Shown here: piece by piece, positions 8,015-14,990 of the stretch
How the letters are laid out: every line of letters begins with the position of its first letter
Numbering within the stretch: position 1 is the stretch's first letter
Assembly: GCA_045658525.1 (NCBI GenBank)
Contig: JAZOVD010000079.1
Coordinates: 1-21,076, forward strand
Reading direction: 5' to 3'
DNA: 21,076 bases
DNA from: SIG673 sp045658525
GTDB taxonomy: Bacteria > Bacillota > Clostridia > Oscillospirales > CAG-272
The notes under the pieces: generated by a model
The model's database searches: none
What the model saw: only the letters and a program-made list of their open reading frames with translations
Told to the model about the DNA's origin: nothing
Translations under genes and position numbers: made by a program

Positions 8015-8980
8015 TTGTATAAGGCATACGTTATAAATAAGAACGATTCCGACCAAAGGCTTGACAAGTTTATCACAAAAACATTAAAGACGTTACCTCA
8101 ATCAATGCTTTATAAGGCGTTGCGCACCAAAAAGATAAAGGTAAACGGCAAGCGTGCCGAGCCAAATCAAAGACTTAACGTCGGCGATAAGATAGAAATG
8201 TACTTAAAGGACGACTTTTTCGCAGGTGAAAAGCCTGAGGAGTCGTTTCGTTCCATACGAGCTGATATAACTCCCGTTTACGAGGACGAAAATATCATAG
8301 TCTGCAATAAAAGAGCGGGAATGATAGTCCATTCGGATGACGAGGAGGACGTAAACACCCTTATAAATCACGTCAAAGCATACCTTTTTAAGAAAGGCGA
8401 GTACGACCCCGACTCCGAAAACTCGTTTGCGCCCGCGCTCTGTAATAGGATAGACAGAAATACGGCGGGTCTTGTCATAGCGGCAAAGACCGCGTCCGCG
8501 CTTCGTTTTATGAACGAGAAAATAAAGAACGACGAGATAACGAAAAAATACGTATGCGCCGTTCACGGAGTGCCCGAAAAGAAAAAGGATACGCTTTACG
8601 GTTATTTGATAAAGGATAGCGACAAGAACACAGTTACCGTCTATAAGACCAAGCCGAAAAAGGGCGAATGGAAAACTATAATCACAAAGTACAGAGTTAT
8701 TGCCGAAAAGAACGGAAACGCGCTCCTTGAAGTGGAGCTTGTTACAGGCAGAACGCATCAGATAAGAGCGCATATGGCATCGATAGGACATCCTTTGCTC
8801 GGAGACGGTAAATACGGCGAAAACCGAGAGGACAAAAAGCTTGGATACCGTTATCAAGCGCTTACGTCGCGTTATATACGGTTTGACTTTAAAAACGACG
8901 AAGGTGAATTTCAGTACCTTAACGGTAAGGAGATAACCATTCCTATGGAGGATATATGGTTCGTTTCCGAATTTAAATAA
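8015..8980 (+). CDS. RluA-family pseudouridine synthase
   Basis: 321 aa enzyme converting specific uridines in rRNA or tRNA to pseudouridine. The N-terminal S4-like RNA-binding domain (about 8-70) contains QRLDKFI, KIKVNGKRAEPNQRL and VGDKIEMYL. The catalytic domain starts near residue 85, with NRIDRNTAG (144-152) carrying the catalytic aspartate D147; the usual HRLDxxTSG is slightly varied. TGRTHQIRAHMASIGHPLLGD follows in the C-terminal third. TTG 8015 is taken as the start because AAAAGGAG lies ten bases upstream and no ATG is available nearby. Domain order and length fit RluC/RluD-type enzymes; the exact target uridine cannot be told from sequence. It follows the palindromic repeat and precedes an SGNH hydrolase by 44 bp. 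Confidence 0.93.
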   Translation: MYKAYVINKNDSDQRLDKFITKTLKTLPQSMLYKALRTKKIKVNGKRAEPNQRLNVGDKIEMYLKDDFFAGEKPEESFRSIRADITPVYEDENIIVCNKRAGMIVHSDDEEDVNTLINHVKAYLFKKGEYDPDSENSFAPALCNRIDRNTAGLVIAAKTASALRFMNEKIKNDEITKKYVCAVHGVPEKKKDTLYGYLIKDSDKNTVTVYKTKPKKGEWKTIITKYRVIAEKNGNALLEVELVTGRTHQIRAHMASIGHPLLGDGKYGENREDKKLGYRYQALTSRYIRFDFKNDEGEFQYLNGKEITIPMEDIWFVSEFK

Positions 8981-8987
8981 CATAAAA

Positions 8988-9003
8988 ACGGATAAAGATC
9001 CGT
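8988..9003 (+). terminator. Weak hairpin between the pseudouridine synthase and SGNH genes
   Basis: ACGGAT and ATCCGT pair around an AAAG loop, followed by ATTTA rather than a long T run. It may be a leaky terminator or only a spacer hairpin; the next ribosome binding site starts a few bases later. Confidence 0.3.
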
Positions 9004-9024
9004 ATTTAAGAAAGGAAGAAAAAG

Positions 9025-9663
9025 ATGAAGCTTGAAAACATCTCAGCGAATTTCCTTGGAGACAGTATAACCGAGGGACACGGAACGACCGGAAAGGATA
9101 AGGCATTCCACGCTCTTATCGCTAAAAAATACGGTATGAAGGTAGCGAGAAACTACGGAATAGGCGGTACTCGTATCGCAAAACAGGGCAAGCCCAGCGC
9201 AAATCCGATCCACGATAAGTTCTACGGCGGAAGATTTCAGGAGATGGACGATGACGCGCAGCTTATCGTCGTTTTCGGCGGAACTAACGACTACGGTCAC
9301 GGAGACGCGCTTCTCGGAGAATTTTCCGACAGAACTCCCGACACCTTTTACGGCGCGTGCCACTATCTTATGACCGGACTTATAAATAAGTATCCCGAGG
9401 CTAAGATAGTTATAATGACTCCCTTGCACCGTACAGGCGAGACCAGAAGCAACGGACGCTCCGATCTCAAAGGCTACGTCAACATAATAAAAGAGGTAGC
9501 GGAATATTACTCGCTTCCCGTACTTGATCTCTGGGCTTGCAGCGGAATACAGCCCGAGGTCGAGATAATAAAAACCAAGTATTGTCCCGACGGACTTCAT
9601 CCCAATGATGCGGGTCACGAAAAGCTTGCAGAGGTGATTGGAAATTATCTCTCGAATCTCTGA
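9025..9663 (+). CDS. SGNH/GDSL-family hydrolase (esterase or lipase type)
   Basis: 212 aa, no signal peptide, so probably cytoplasmic. The four SGNH blocks are visible: FLGDSITEG with nucleophile S14, NYGIGGTRI (block II glycine), VVFGGTNDYGHG (block III Asn), and CPDGLHPNDAGH with D189 and H192 of the triad. Length is typical for the family, which removes acyl or acetyl groups from carbohydrates, lipids or other esters. The ATG is preceded by AAAGGAAG. It lies 40 bp upstream of a sugar-phosphate isomerase/epimerase-like gene, which suggests (by inference only) that the substrate is an acylated sugar. The exact substrate is not readable from sequence. Confidence 0.9.
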   Translation: MKLENISANFLGDSITEGHGTTGKDKAFHALIAKKYGMKVARNYGIGGTRIAKQGKPSANPIHDKFYGGRFQEMDDDAQLIVVFGGTNDYGHGDALLGEFSDRTPDTFYGACHYLMTGLINKYPEAKIVIMTPLHRTGETRSNGRSDLKGYVNIIKEVAEYYSLPVLDLWACSGIQPEVEIIKTKYCPDGLHPNDAGHEKLAEVIGNYLSNL

Positions 9664-9703
9664 ATCGAATTATAATGCGGATAATAAAGGAGAAATAGAC
9701 AAA

Positions 9704-10558
9704 ATGAAGTATTTTCAGATAGGTGCGATGATGGATTCATTCCGTCTCCCTACGCGCGAGGCAATTAAAAAGGTCGCTGAGGTAGGCGCGACCGGATTTC
9801 AGATGTATTCAACTACCGGTGAAAATTCACCCGAAAATCTTACCAAGGAAAAGAGAAAAGAGCTTCTTAAATACATAAAGGACCAGGGACTTACGGTAAG
9901 CGCGATATGCGGTGACCTCGGACACGGCTTCGGAAACGCCGAAAAGAATCCTGAGCTTATAGAGAAGTCCAAGCGCATACTTGAGCTTGCAAAGGATATG
10001 GAGACCGATATAGTCACAACGCATATCGGAGTAGTTCCTACGGACGTAAACCATCCCCGTTATCTTACAATGCAGAAGGCTTGCAAGGAGCTTGCGGACT
10101 TCGCTGACTCTATGAACGCGCATTTCGCTCTTGAAACAGGCCCTGAGACCGCAGATGTGCTTAAAAAGTTCCTTGACTCACTCGGTTCGAGAGGCGTTGC
10201 GGTAAATATGGACCCCGCTAACCTCGTTATGGTAACGGGAGATGACCCTGTAAAGGCGGTATATACCCTCAAAGATTACATAGTACACACCCACGCAAAG
10301 GACGGAGTTAAGCTCGATGACCGCGATCCTGAGGTCATTTACGGACTTAAACCCGGTAACGCGATAGTTACCAGCCCCGCGTTTGAGGAAAAGGCACTTG
10401 GTGAGGGTAACGTTGATTTCAACGACTATCTCAGAGCTCTCCGCGATATAGGATATACAGGCTTCCTTACGATTGAGCGTGAGGTAGGAGGCGACCCGGC
10501 GGGAGATATAAAGAGAGCGGTAGATTTCCTTAAAGATAAGATCGCTGAAATGGATTAA
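9704..10558 (+). CDS. Sugar phosphate isomerase/epimerase-like TIM-barrel protein
   Basis: 284 aa, of the xylose isomerase-like/AP endonuclease 2 TIM-barrel superfamily (IolE-like sugar isomerases, epimerases and dehydratases). Likely metal ligands at strand ends are E144 (FALETG), D170 (VNMDPAN), H197 (HTHAKDG) and E258 (LTIERE), the usual Glu/Asp/His/Glu set. The GEGNVDF segment before the last strands is also typical of the family. The start ATG 9704 follows AAAGGAGAAATAGAC; the open frame extends 22 codons upstream into the end of the SGNH gene, but that region lacks a ribosome binding site in the right place. Probably co-transcribed with the SGNH hydrolase. A strong terminator follows at once. 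Substrate unknown. Confidence 0.9.
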   Translation: MKYFQIGAMMDSFRLPTREAIKKVAEVGATGFQMYSTTGENSPENLTKEKRKELLKYIKDQGLTVSAICGDLGHGFGNAEKNPELIEKSKRILELAKDMETDIVTTHIGVVPTDVNHPRYLTMQKACKELADFADSMNAHFALETGPETADVLKKFLDSLGSRGVAVNMDPANLVMVTGDDPVKAVYTLKDYIVHTHAKDGVKLDDRDPEVIYGLKPGNAIVTSPAFEEKALGEGNVDFNDYLRALRDIGYTGFLTIEREVGGDPAGDIKRAVDFLKDKIAEMD

Positions 10559-10563
10559 AAATG

Positions 10564-10594
10564 AAAAAGAGATGTTAAAAAACATCTCTTTTTT
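10564..10594. terminator. Bidirectional terminator between convergent genes
   Basis: AAAAAGAGATGTT (10564-10576) pairs with AACATCTCTTTTT (10581-10593) around an AAAA loop. The A and T runs on both sides allow use from both strands: it ends the plus-strand isomerase operon and the minus-strand HAD operon. Confidence 0.9.
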
Positions 10595-10598
10595 GTTG

Positions 10599-11378
10599 TT
10601 ATATATTGCAGATTTGCAGTAACGCTTTGGCTACACCGTCATTTTCAACGCTCTCTGTCACCATATCGCACTTGGCTTTTACCTCGTCGGGAGAGTTGCC
10701 CATAGCCACACTTATTGCGGCGTATTCAAACATTTCAACGTCGTTTAGTGAATCGCCGATAGCCACCGTAGTATCGTGATCTATACCGAGAACCTCCTCG
10801 GTTATTTTTATCGCCTGACCCTTGTTGTAGCCGTGAGCCATCCACTCGGCGTAATGTGGATAAAGATAGACGTTGAAGTGCTTTGAAAGAGCGTTTATCA
10901 AGCTTTCAGATGGAATATGACCCGATGTCGTACAGAATTTCTGGATCTTTGCGCCCTTGTAAAGCGTTCTGAAATCGTCGGCAGATGAAACGGCAAAGAA
11001 ATTTTCGTTAAACCAAGGCTGCTTTTTTCCGTAATAGTACATTTTTTCAGCACCCTCAAAGCACATTACCGTTTCATCCTTGCTTGATATAAGGCTTTCA
11101 ACGACTGAACAGAGAACGTCCTCGGAAATGTAACTGCTGTAAATACATTTTCCGCCGTATTCTATATAAGTGCCTCCGCCGCAGCATATACCGTCGGCTG
11201 TTCCGTCCGTGAGAAAGGGCGGGATAAAGGCTCTTGGACGCGCGGGGTTGATAAATACCTTAGAACCCTTTGAACGTACCTTTAAGATAGCCTCACGAAC
11301 GGTAGCTGATATATCGGTTTTGCCGCGGCAAAGGAGCGTTCCGTCTATATCAATGAAAAAGGTGTACTGTTTATTCAT
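10599..11378 (-). CDS. HAD superfamily hydrolase, Cof-type (class IIB)
   Basis: 259 aa phosphatase-like protein. Motif I is FIDIDGTL, with nucleophile D10 and acid/base D12. Motif III lysine is K187 in YNKGQAIK. Motif IV is GDSLNDVEMF, with D209 and D213. The C2-type cap between motif I and III (about residues 75-180) places it with Cof/YbiV-like sugar-phosphate or nucleotide phosphatases. Odd point: motif II, normally a Ser/Thr after the second strand (as in FINTGR or ATGRP), reads FINPARP, so the hydroxyl residue at position 45 is proline. Activity may be altered. ATG 11378 is preceded by CGGAG. It is downstream of the serine hydrolase (33-bp gap) on the same strand and probably shares its promoter. 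Confidence 0.9.
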   Translation of the reverse strand: MNKQYTFFIDIDGTLLCRGKTDISATVREAILKVRSKGSKVFINPARPRAFIPPFLTDGTADGICCGGGTYIEYGGKCIYSSYISEDVLCSVVESLISSKDETVMCFEGAEKMYYYGKKQPWFNENFFAVSSADDFRTLYKGAKIQKFCTTSGHIPSESLINALSKHFNVYLYPHYAEWMAHGYNKGQAIKITEEVLGIDHDTTVAIGDSLNDVEMFEYAAISVAMGNSPDEVKAKCDMVTESVENDGVAKALLQICNI

Positions 11379-11411
11379 CTGGATCTCCGTAGGAGTAGTG
11401 GTTTTTAATAG

Positions 11412-12539
11412 TTATTTGCAGATTCCCGTCATATAATACTTGGTATCTCTTATTACCGGGTGAACGTCCTGATATACCCAGCCGTGATTAAGCACCTGCT
11501 GAGCGTAGAAGGCGCTGACGTGGTACTTCGGATCGATAGAGACGTAAGCACCTGCCGCGCCGTCCCAACCAAATTCCCATTCTATCGGCGCGTCTGTGTT
11601 CGCGTCGGATTTGCTTATAAGTGTACGTACACCGAACGCATAACTGTAACCCTTACAGTTTATAGTCTTTGACTGGATTACGGAATAATCGTTCTGATTT
11701 GAACGCATAAGCTCAATTGTTTCGGGCTTCAAGAGCTGATAACCGTTGTACGCAGTTCCGTGACAAGCGAGAGCGTCCGCAAAGAGGATATAATCGTCAA
11801 CAGAGGAGAAAAGACCCGCTCCGCCGCTCTCGTAGGCGTAGTGTATGCTGTAAGCGCAGGTGGCTGGAACTTTAACGTAGGAGTCGTTTTCCCATCTGTA
11901 TTGATCTGTAAACCTCTTTTTCTGCTCCTCGTTCGGATAAAAGCCGGTATCTTTCATTCCCAGAGGCTCGAATATCTCTTTTTTAAGGAATTCACCGAAC
12001 CTCATTCCCGAAGCGACCTCTATGACCGCGCCGAGTATGTCGTGGCAGAGACTGTAATTGTAGTGAGTTCCGGGCTCGAATAAAAGCGGTTCTTTGGCTA
12101 TCGCCTTAACTATGGTAAGCGTATCGGCGTCTCCCTTTAAATTTGCAAGAGCTTCTTTAATGGACGGAGAGGAGAGGTTGTAGGTAAGACCGCCGCGCAT
12201 AGCGAAAAGGTCGCGTACGAGCATAACGTTCTCACAGGGACGGATATTTCCGTCTGCGTCTATGTATTTCATCTGACCATACTCGGGGATATATTTCGCT
12301 ACGGGATCATCTATGCTTATTACTCCTCTTTCGACTAAGCGCATAGCCGCCGTGCAGGTTATGACCTTTGAGGTGGAATAGAGCCAGTAAAGCTCGTCTC
12401 CCTTTATTTCTTTGGTTTTTTCCGCGTCTGTATGACCGCACATAAAGCGATGTATGACCTTATGGTCCTTCATTATGATAACGTCTGATGAGGGAATCCC
12501 CTTTGAGAGTATAAATTCATTAAGATTGTCGGTATGCAT
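11412..12539 (-). CDS. Serine hydrolase of the class C beta-lactamase/esterase family
   Basis: 375 aa. S55-x-x-K58 (YSTSK) is the catalytic motif shared by class C beta-lactamases, DD-peptidases and EstB-like esterases. The second motif tyrosine is Y162 in FEPGTHYNYSLCHD, and a GWDGAAGAYVSIDP segment takes the place of the KTG/HTG motif. There is no signal peptide, so it is probably a cytoplasmic esterase or peptidase rather than a resistance enzyme. ATG 12539 is chosen because AAAGGGG lies eight bases upstream; the open frame runs 31 codons further back, but the consensus promoter lies inside that stretch. Transcribed from 12570-12598, with the HAD gene downstream. Substrate unknown. Confidence 0.9.
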   Translation of the reverse strand: MHTDNLNEFILSKGIPSSDVIIMKDHKVIHRFMCGHTDAEKTKEIKGDELYWLYSTSKVITCTAAMRLVERGVISIDDPVAKYIPEYGQMKYIDADGNIRPCENVMLVRDLFAMRGGLTYNLSSPSIKEALANLKGDADTLTIVKAIAKEPLLFEPGTHYNYSLCHDILGAVIEVASGMRFGEFLKKEIFEPLGMKDTGFYPNEEQKKRFTDQYRWENDSYVKVPATCAYSIHYAYESGGAGLFSSVDDYILFADALACHGTAYNGYQLLKPETIELMRSNQNDYSVIQSKTINCKGYSYAFGVRTLISKSDANTDAPIEWEFGWDGAAGAYVSIDPKYHVSAFYAQQVLNHGWVYQDVHPVIRDTKYYMTGICK

Positions 12540-12569
12540 TGCTTTTACCCCTTTCTTATTTCTAAGTAT

Positions 12570-12598
12570 ATTATAATCTCTCCCTGAAAAATTGTCAA
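12570..12598 (-). promoter_or_regulatory. Consensus sigma-A promoter of the serine hydrolase-HAD operon
   Basis: Minus strand: TTGACA (12598-12593), 17-bp spacer, TATAAT (12575-12570), a perfect match. The expected start near 12563 leaves about 24 nt before the ATG. Confidence 0.88.
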
Positions 12599-12638
12599 TA
12601 TTAATTTTTATAATATACCGTTTATTGTACATATTTTC

Positions 12639-12647
12639 TGGTATATT
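12639..12647 (+). promoter_or_regulatory. Candidate extended -10 promoter of the WYL regulator
   Basis: TGGTATATT is an extended -10 (TGn then TATATT at 12642-12647). The hexamer 17 bp upstream (CGTTTA) is a poor -35. Transcription from about 12654 would give a very short leader before the TTG start at 12672. Confidence 0.4.
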
Positions 12648-12671
12648 GTAGATGTAACGGAGGTGAGAGGC

Positions 12672-13757
12672 TTGAAAAACAGTAAAAAAACTGCGTTTTA
12701 TATTCTGGAAATACTAAAAAAGAAAAGCGGATGCGAAAGACGGTTGACCCAAAGTGATATACTTCGTTATCTTGAAAACGATTACGACGTAGAGATAGAC
12801 AGAAATACTTTAAAAAGCCTACTTGATATTCTTTCGGAATCCCTTGATAATATACGGTTTGAGGAGAAAAAAAGAAGATCGGCAAAGGGAACGGAGACCT
12901 TAAAAACCGGCTGGTATATAGAAAAAGAGATAAGCGAGGATGATTCGTATCTTATATATGAAAGCCTGCTGATGAACGGACGTATTTCGGCAGAAAAGCG
13001 AAGCGAGATAAAAGAACGTCTGTCGTTATTTGCCTGTGAGCCGCTTTTACATAAAACATCGGTGGGAGCGTGCTACGTTACTAACTCTCTCAACAACGAA
13101 AGGGAAACGCTTTTGTCGTTGCAAAGCGCAATAAAAGAGAAAAGAATGGTACTTTTTTCTCTTACGGTTTACGCTCACGGCGGTAAATTAAGGCTTGAAC
13201 GCGACGAAAACGGCAGAGTTAAGGAATATCTTGTATATCCTATATCCTTGGTATGCTCTGACGGCAGATATATGCTGCTTGGGGGGATAGGAGACACGGG
13301 AACGCTCAGATATTTCCCAGTCGAGCTGATGTACGGACTTACAGTTACTGATATATACGGAACAGAGCTTCCGTCATATACAGTAGGCTCAAAAAGGTTA
13401 TATCCCGAAAACAAAGCGGAAGCCAGAATACCGCATATAGGCGTAAGAGCGAGGATAAAGGTGCTGGCAGAGGAGAGTATAGTAAGGGAGATATATTCCG
13501 CGTTTGGAGAAGGCTGTATCATAACCTCAACGCGTTCGGGAAAGGCAGAAATAGCGTTTGAATGTGAGCTTAACGCGGCAAAGGCGTTTATAATGCAGTT
13601 TGGAGACAGGATAGAGGTGCTTTCGCCGCCGGGACTTCGCAGGCGTATATCAAGCGAATGTAAAGCGCTTGCGGAGAGATACCGTTACGCGGTAAGCGAC
13701 AGCGATCAGACGGAAATAAAAAAGGCCTCCTCACGGAAGCTTTTGAGTAGGAATTAG
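12672..13757 (+). CDS. WYL-domain transcriptional regulator
   Basis: 361 aa, no membrane segments. The N-terminal region (about 1-65) looks like a winged helix-turn-helix (LTQSDILRYLENDY...DRNTLKSLLDIL). The middle (about 155-230) is a WYL-type domain: LLSLQSAIKEKRMVLFSLTVY, KEYLVYPISLVCSDGRYMLLGG and LRYFPVELMYGL. The C-terminal part (about 255-340) matches the WCX extension, with RARIKVLAEESIV and FECELNAAKAFIMQFGDRIEVLSPPGLR. The start is TTG 12672 because GGAGG lies eight bases upstream; the in-frame GTG at 12663 overlaps that site. WYL proteins bind ligands or nucleic acid and regulate nearby genes in many bacteria. It is divergent from the serine hydrolase operon, which could be a target, but nothing in the sequence proves this. 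Confidence 0.88.
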   Translation: MKNSKKTAFYILEILKKKSGCERRLTQSDILRYLENDYDVEIDRNTLKSLLDILSESLDNIRFEEKKRRSAKGTETLKTGWYIEKEISEDDSYLIYESLLMNGRISAEKRSEIKERLSLFACEPLLHKTSVGACYVTNSLNNERETLLSLQSAIKEKRMVLFSLTVYAHGGKLRLERDENGRVKEYLVYPISLVCSDGRYMLLGGIGDTGTLRYFPVELMYGLTVTDIYGTELPSYTVGSKRLYPENKAEARIPHIGVRARIKVLAEESIVREIYSAFGEGCIITSTRSGKAEIAFECELNAAKAFIMQFGDRIEVLSPPGLRRRISSECKALAERYRYAVSDSDQTEIKKASSRKLLSRN

Positions 13758-13767
13758 AATAAAACTG

Positions 13768-13801
13768 AAAAACTCCAACTTGTTTACAAGTTGGAGTTTT
13801 T
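13768..13801. terminator. Bidirectional terminator between the WYL gene and tRNA-Thr
   Basis: AAAAACTCCAACTTG (13768-13782) pairs with CAAGTTGGAGTTTTT (13787-13801) around a TTTA loop. It abuts the 3' CCA of the minus-strand tRNA and ends both transcripts. Confidence 0.93.
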
Positions 13802-13877
13802 TGGAGCTGCTAACCGGATTCGAACCGGTGACCTCGTCCTTACCAAGGACGTGCTCTACCTGCTGAGCCATAGCAGC
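13802..13877 (-). tRNA. tRNA-Thr (anticodon GGT)
   Basis: The minus strand folds into a complete cloverleaf of 76 nt including an encoded CCA end. The acceptor stem is GCTGCTA/TAGCAGC with discriminator T. The D arm is GCTCAGCAGGTAGAGC, the anticodon stem CGTCC/GGACG with loop TTGGTAA (anticodon GGT), and the T arm ACCGG-TTCGAAT-CCGGT. It reads threonine ACC/ACU codons. It has its own consensus promoter and terminator, so it is a single-gene transcription unit. Confidence 0.96.
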
Positions 13878-13882
13878 ATATT

Positions 13883-13910
13883 GAACGTTACGAGTGTTCT
13901 CGCAACGTTC
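13883..13910 (-). promoter_or_regulatory. 12-bp hairpin in the pre-tRNA-Thr leader
   Basis: On the minus strand GAACGTTGCGAG and CTCGTAACGTTC pair over 12 positions (one G-U) around an AACA loop. It occupies nearly all the sequence between the tRNA promoter and the tRNA 5' end. It could be a folded leader removed by RNase P or a DNA operator at the transcription start. Confidence 0.6.
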
Positions 13911-13913
13911 ATT

Positions 13914-13942
13914 ATTATAGCAGATAAAAATGTTTTTGTCAA
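13914..13942 (-). promoter_or_regulatory. Consensus sigma-A promoter of tRNA-Thr
   Basis: Minus strand: TTGACA (13942-13937), 17-bp spacer, TATAAT (13919-13914). The expected start near 13908 falls inside the leader hairpin. Confidence 0.9.
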
Positions 13943-13987
13943 TACCTTTTTCAAAAAATCCGACAAAAAATAAATTATTTTTATTTA

Positions 13988-14458
13988 TCAGTATTCTACC
14001 GCGACAACTGTTACGGTAAACTGTGACGTTTCGTTTGAAAGTAATAACGACATTCCCTTAGCGATAAAATATTTTCCGTCAATATAGCATCCGTTGTCGG
14101 CAAGACAAGTCGTAACGAGCGTACAGGTCACCTGATAGAGAGAGTCGGATACTACGGGGGTGTAGCTTCCGTCAGGGTTTGGAACATATACGGTTGAACG
14201 GTTTATGTTTACGGTCTCGATAGTTCCAAGTGAAGCCGAACGGTCAAGCCATGTGATCTTATCACCGAGAGTGAGCGACGTAGCGGAATTTGTCGGTACC
14301 TCGTCCGCTATTACTGTGATACGGCATTCAGTGCTCTTTCCTCTGTCATCGAATACGGCGATTATCTGCGCTCTGAATATAAGAGCGAGTATGATGAGGA
14401 GTATGCCGATTATTATAAGCACGTCTATTATGTTAAAGTGCTTTTTTTCTTCGTTCAT
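13988..14458 (-). CDS. DUF4330-like single-pass membrane protein (second copy)
   Basis: 156 aa. A short charged N-terminus is followed by one TM helix (about 10-29, IIDVLIIIGILLIILALIF), then an extracytoplasmic beta-rich domain with ECRITVIADEVP, LTLGDKITW, YQVTCTLVTTC and a C-terminal FTVTVVAVEY. The layout (short N-in tail, TM, all-beta outside domain) and the upstream K..FNIIDVLIII style suggest DUF4330. Several cysteines (around 43, 109, 115, 121) could form disulfides outside the cell. ATG 14458 follows AAAGGAG. It is the last gene of the operon, 17 bp after its paralogue. Function unknown; context points to surface polysaccharide assembly. Confidence 0.72.
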   Translation of the reverse strand: MNEEKKHFNIIDVLIIIGILLIILALIFRAQIIAVFDDRGKSTECRITVIADEVPTNSATSLTLGDKITWLDRSASLGTIETVNINRSTVYVPNPDGSYTPVVSDSLYQVTCTLVTTCLADNGCYIDGKYFIAKGMSLLLSNETSQFTVTVVAVEY

Positions 14459-14475
14459 AATAATACTCCTTTCGC

Positions 14476-14961
14476 TTATCCGATAGTGGTTATCTCACCG
14501 CTAAGCGCAGTGGTTGGTGAATGAAAAGAGACTTCCTTGCCTACCGCTATACGGTAGTTATCTATCTTGTACGAGCTTCCGTCAGCCCATACCGTTGCCT
14601 TTACCGTGATAGAGATGTCGGTCTTTTCAGCTACCTCGGTAAATACAGGCTTTCCGGTCGAGGGATCGTAGCCTTTAAGCTGATGAGGTGTCTCGCTTAC
14701 GGCGATAACCGTACCGATGACCTGATTTGTGGCGTCATCATAAATGAGGTCTCCGACAGCGATACTGCCTTTGAGCTGTGAGGGCAGTCCGTCGCTCTTT
14801 ATGACGTATTCTATCTCCTTATCTCCGCCCGAGATTATATTGGGATTTGAACGCACGACTATGACTATCGCCGCGGCTATCGCGCCGACGATAAGTATTA
14901 TCAAGAGAAAGTCAAGAGCGTTGAGGCGATGCTTCTTTCCGCCTGATGATAAACTCGACAT
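14476..14961 (-). CDS. DUF4330-like single-pass membrane protein (first copy)
   Basis: 161 aa. Architecture is as in the gene downstream: basic N-terminus, LNALDFLLIILIVGAIAAAI TM helix (about 14-36), then an outside domain of about 120 residues with EYVIKSDGLP, VGDLIYDD, ISITVKATVWADG and a final GEITTIG. A YDPSTGKPVF stretch and repeated short beta-like segments are visible. It lacks the cysteines of its paralogue. ATG 14961 has AAGGAG eight bases upstream. The gap to the polymerase-like gene is 29 bp, so the three genes are almost certainly one transcript. Weak overall similarity to the neighbour suggests an old duplication. Confidence 0.72.
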   Translation of the reverse strand: MSSLSSGGKKHRLNALDFLLIILIVGAIAAAIVIVVRSNPNIISGGDKEIEYVIKSDGLPSQLKGSIAVGDLIYDDATNQVIGTVIAVSETPHQLKGYDPSTGKPVFTEVAEKTDISITVKATVWADGSSYKIDNYRIAVGKEVSFHSPTTALSGEITTIG

Positions 14962-14990
14962 ATTCTGTACTCCTTACAGTTTCGATATTT

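Noticed and set aside
7810..8076. Minus-strand frame across the palindromic repeat
   Set aside because: Composed of repeat sequence and gene ends; no start signal or protein-like composition.
11412..12539. Antibiotic-resistance beta-lactamase
   Set aside because: No signal peptide and the GAAGAY segment fits esterase-like serine hydrolases of Clostridia rather than AmpC.
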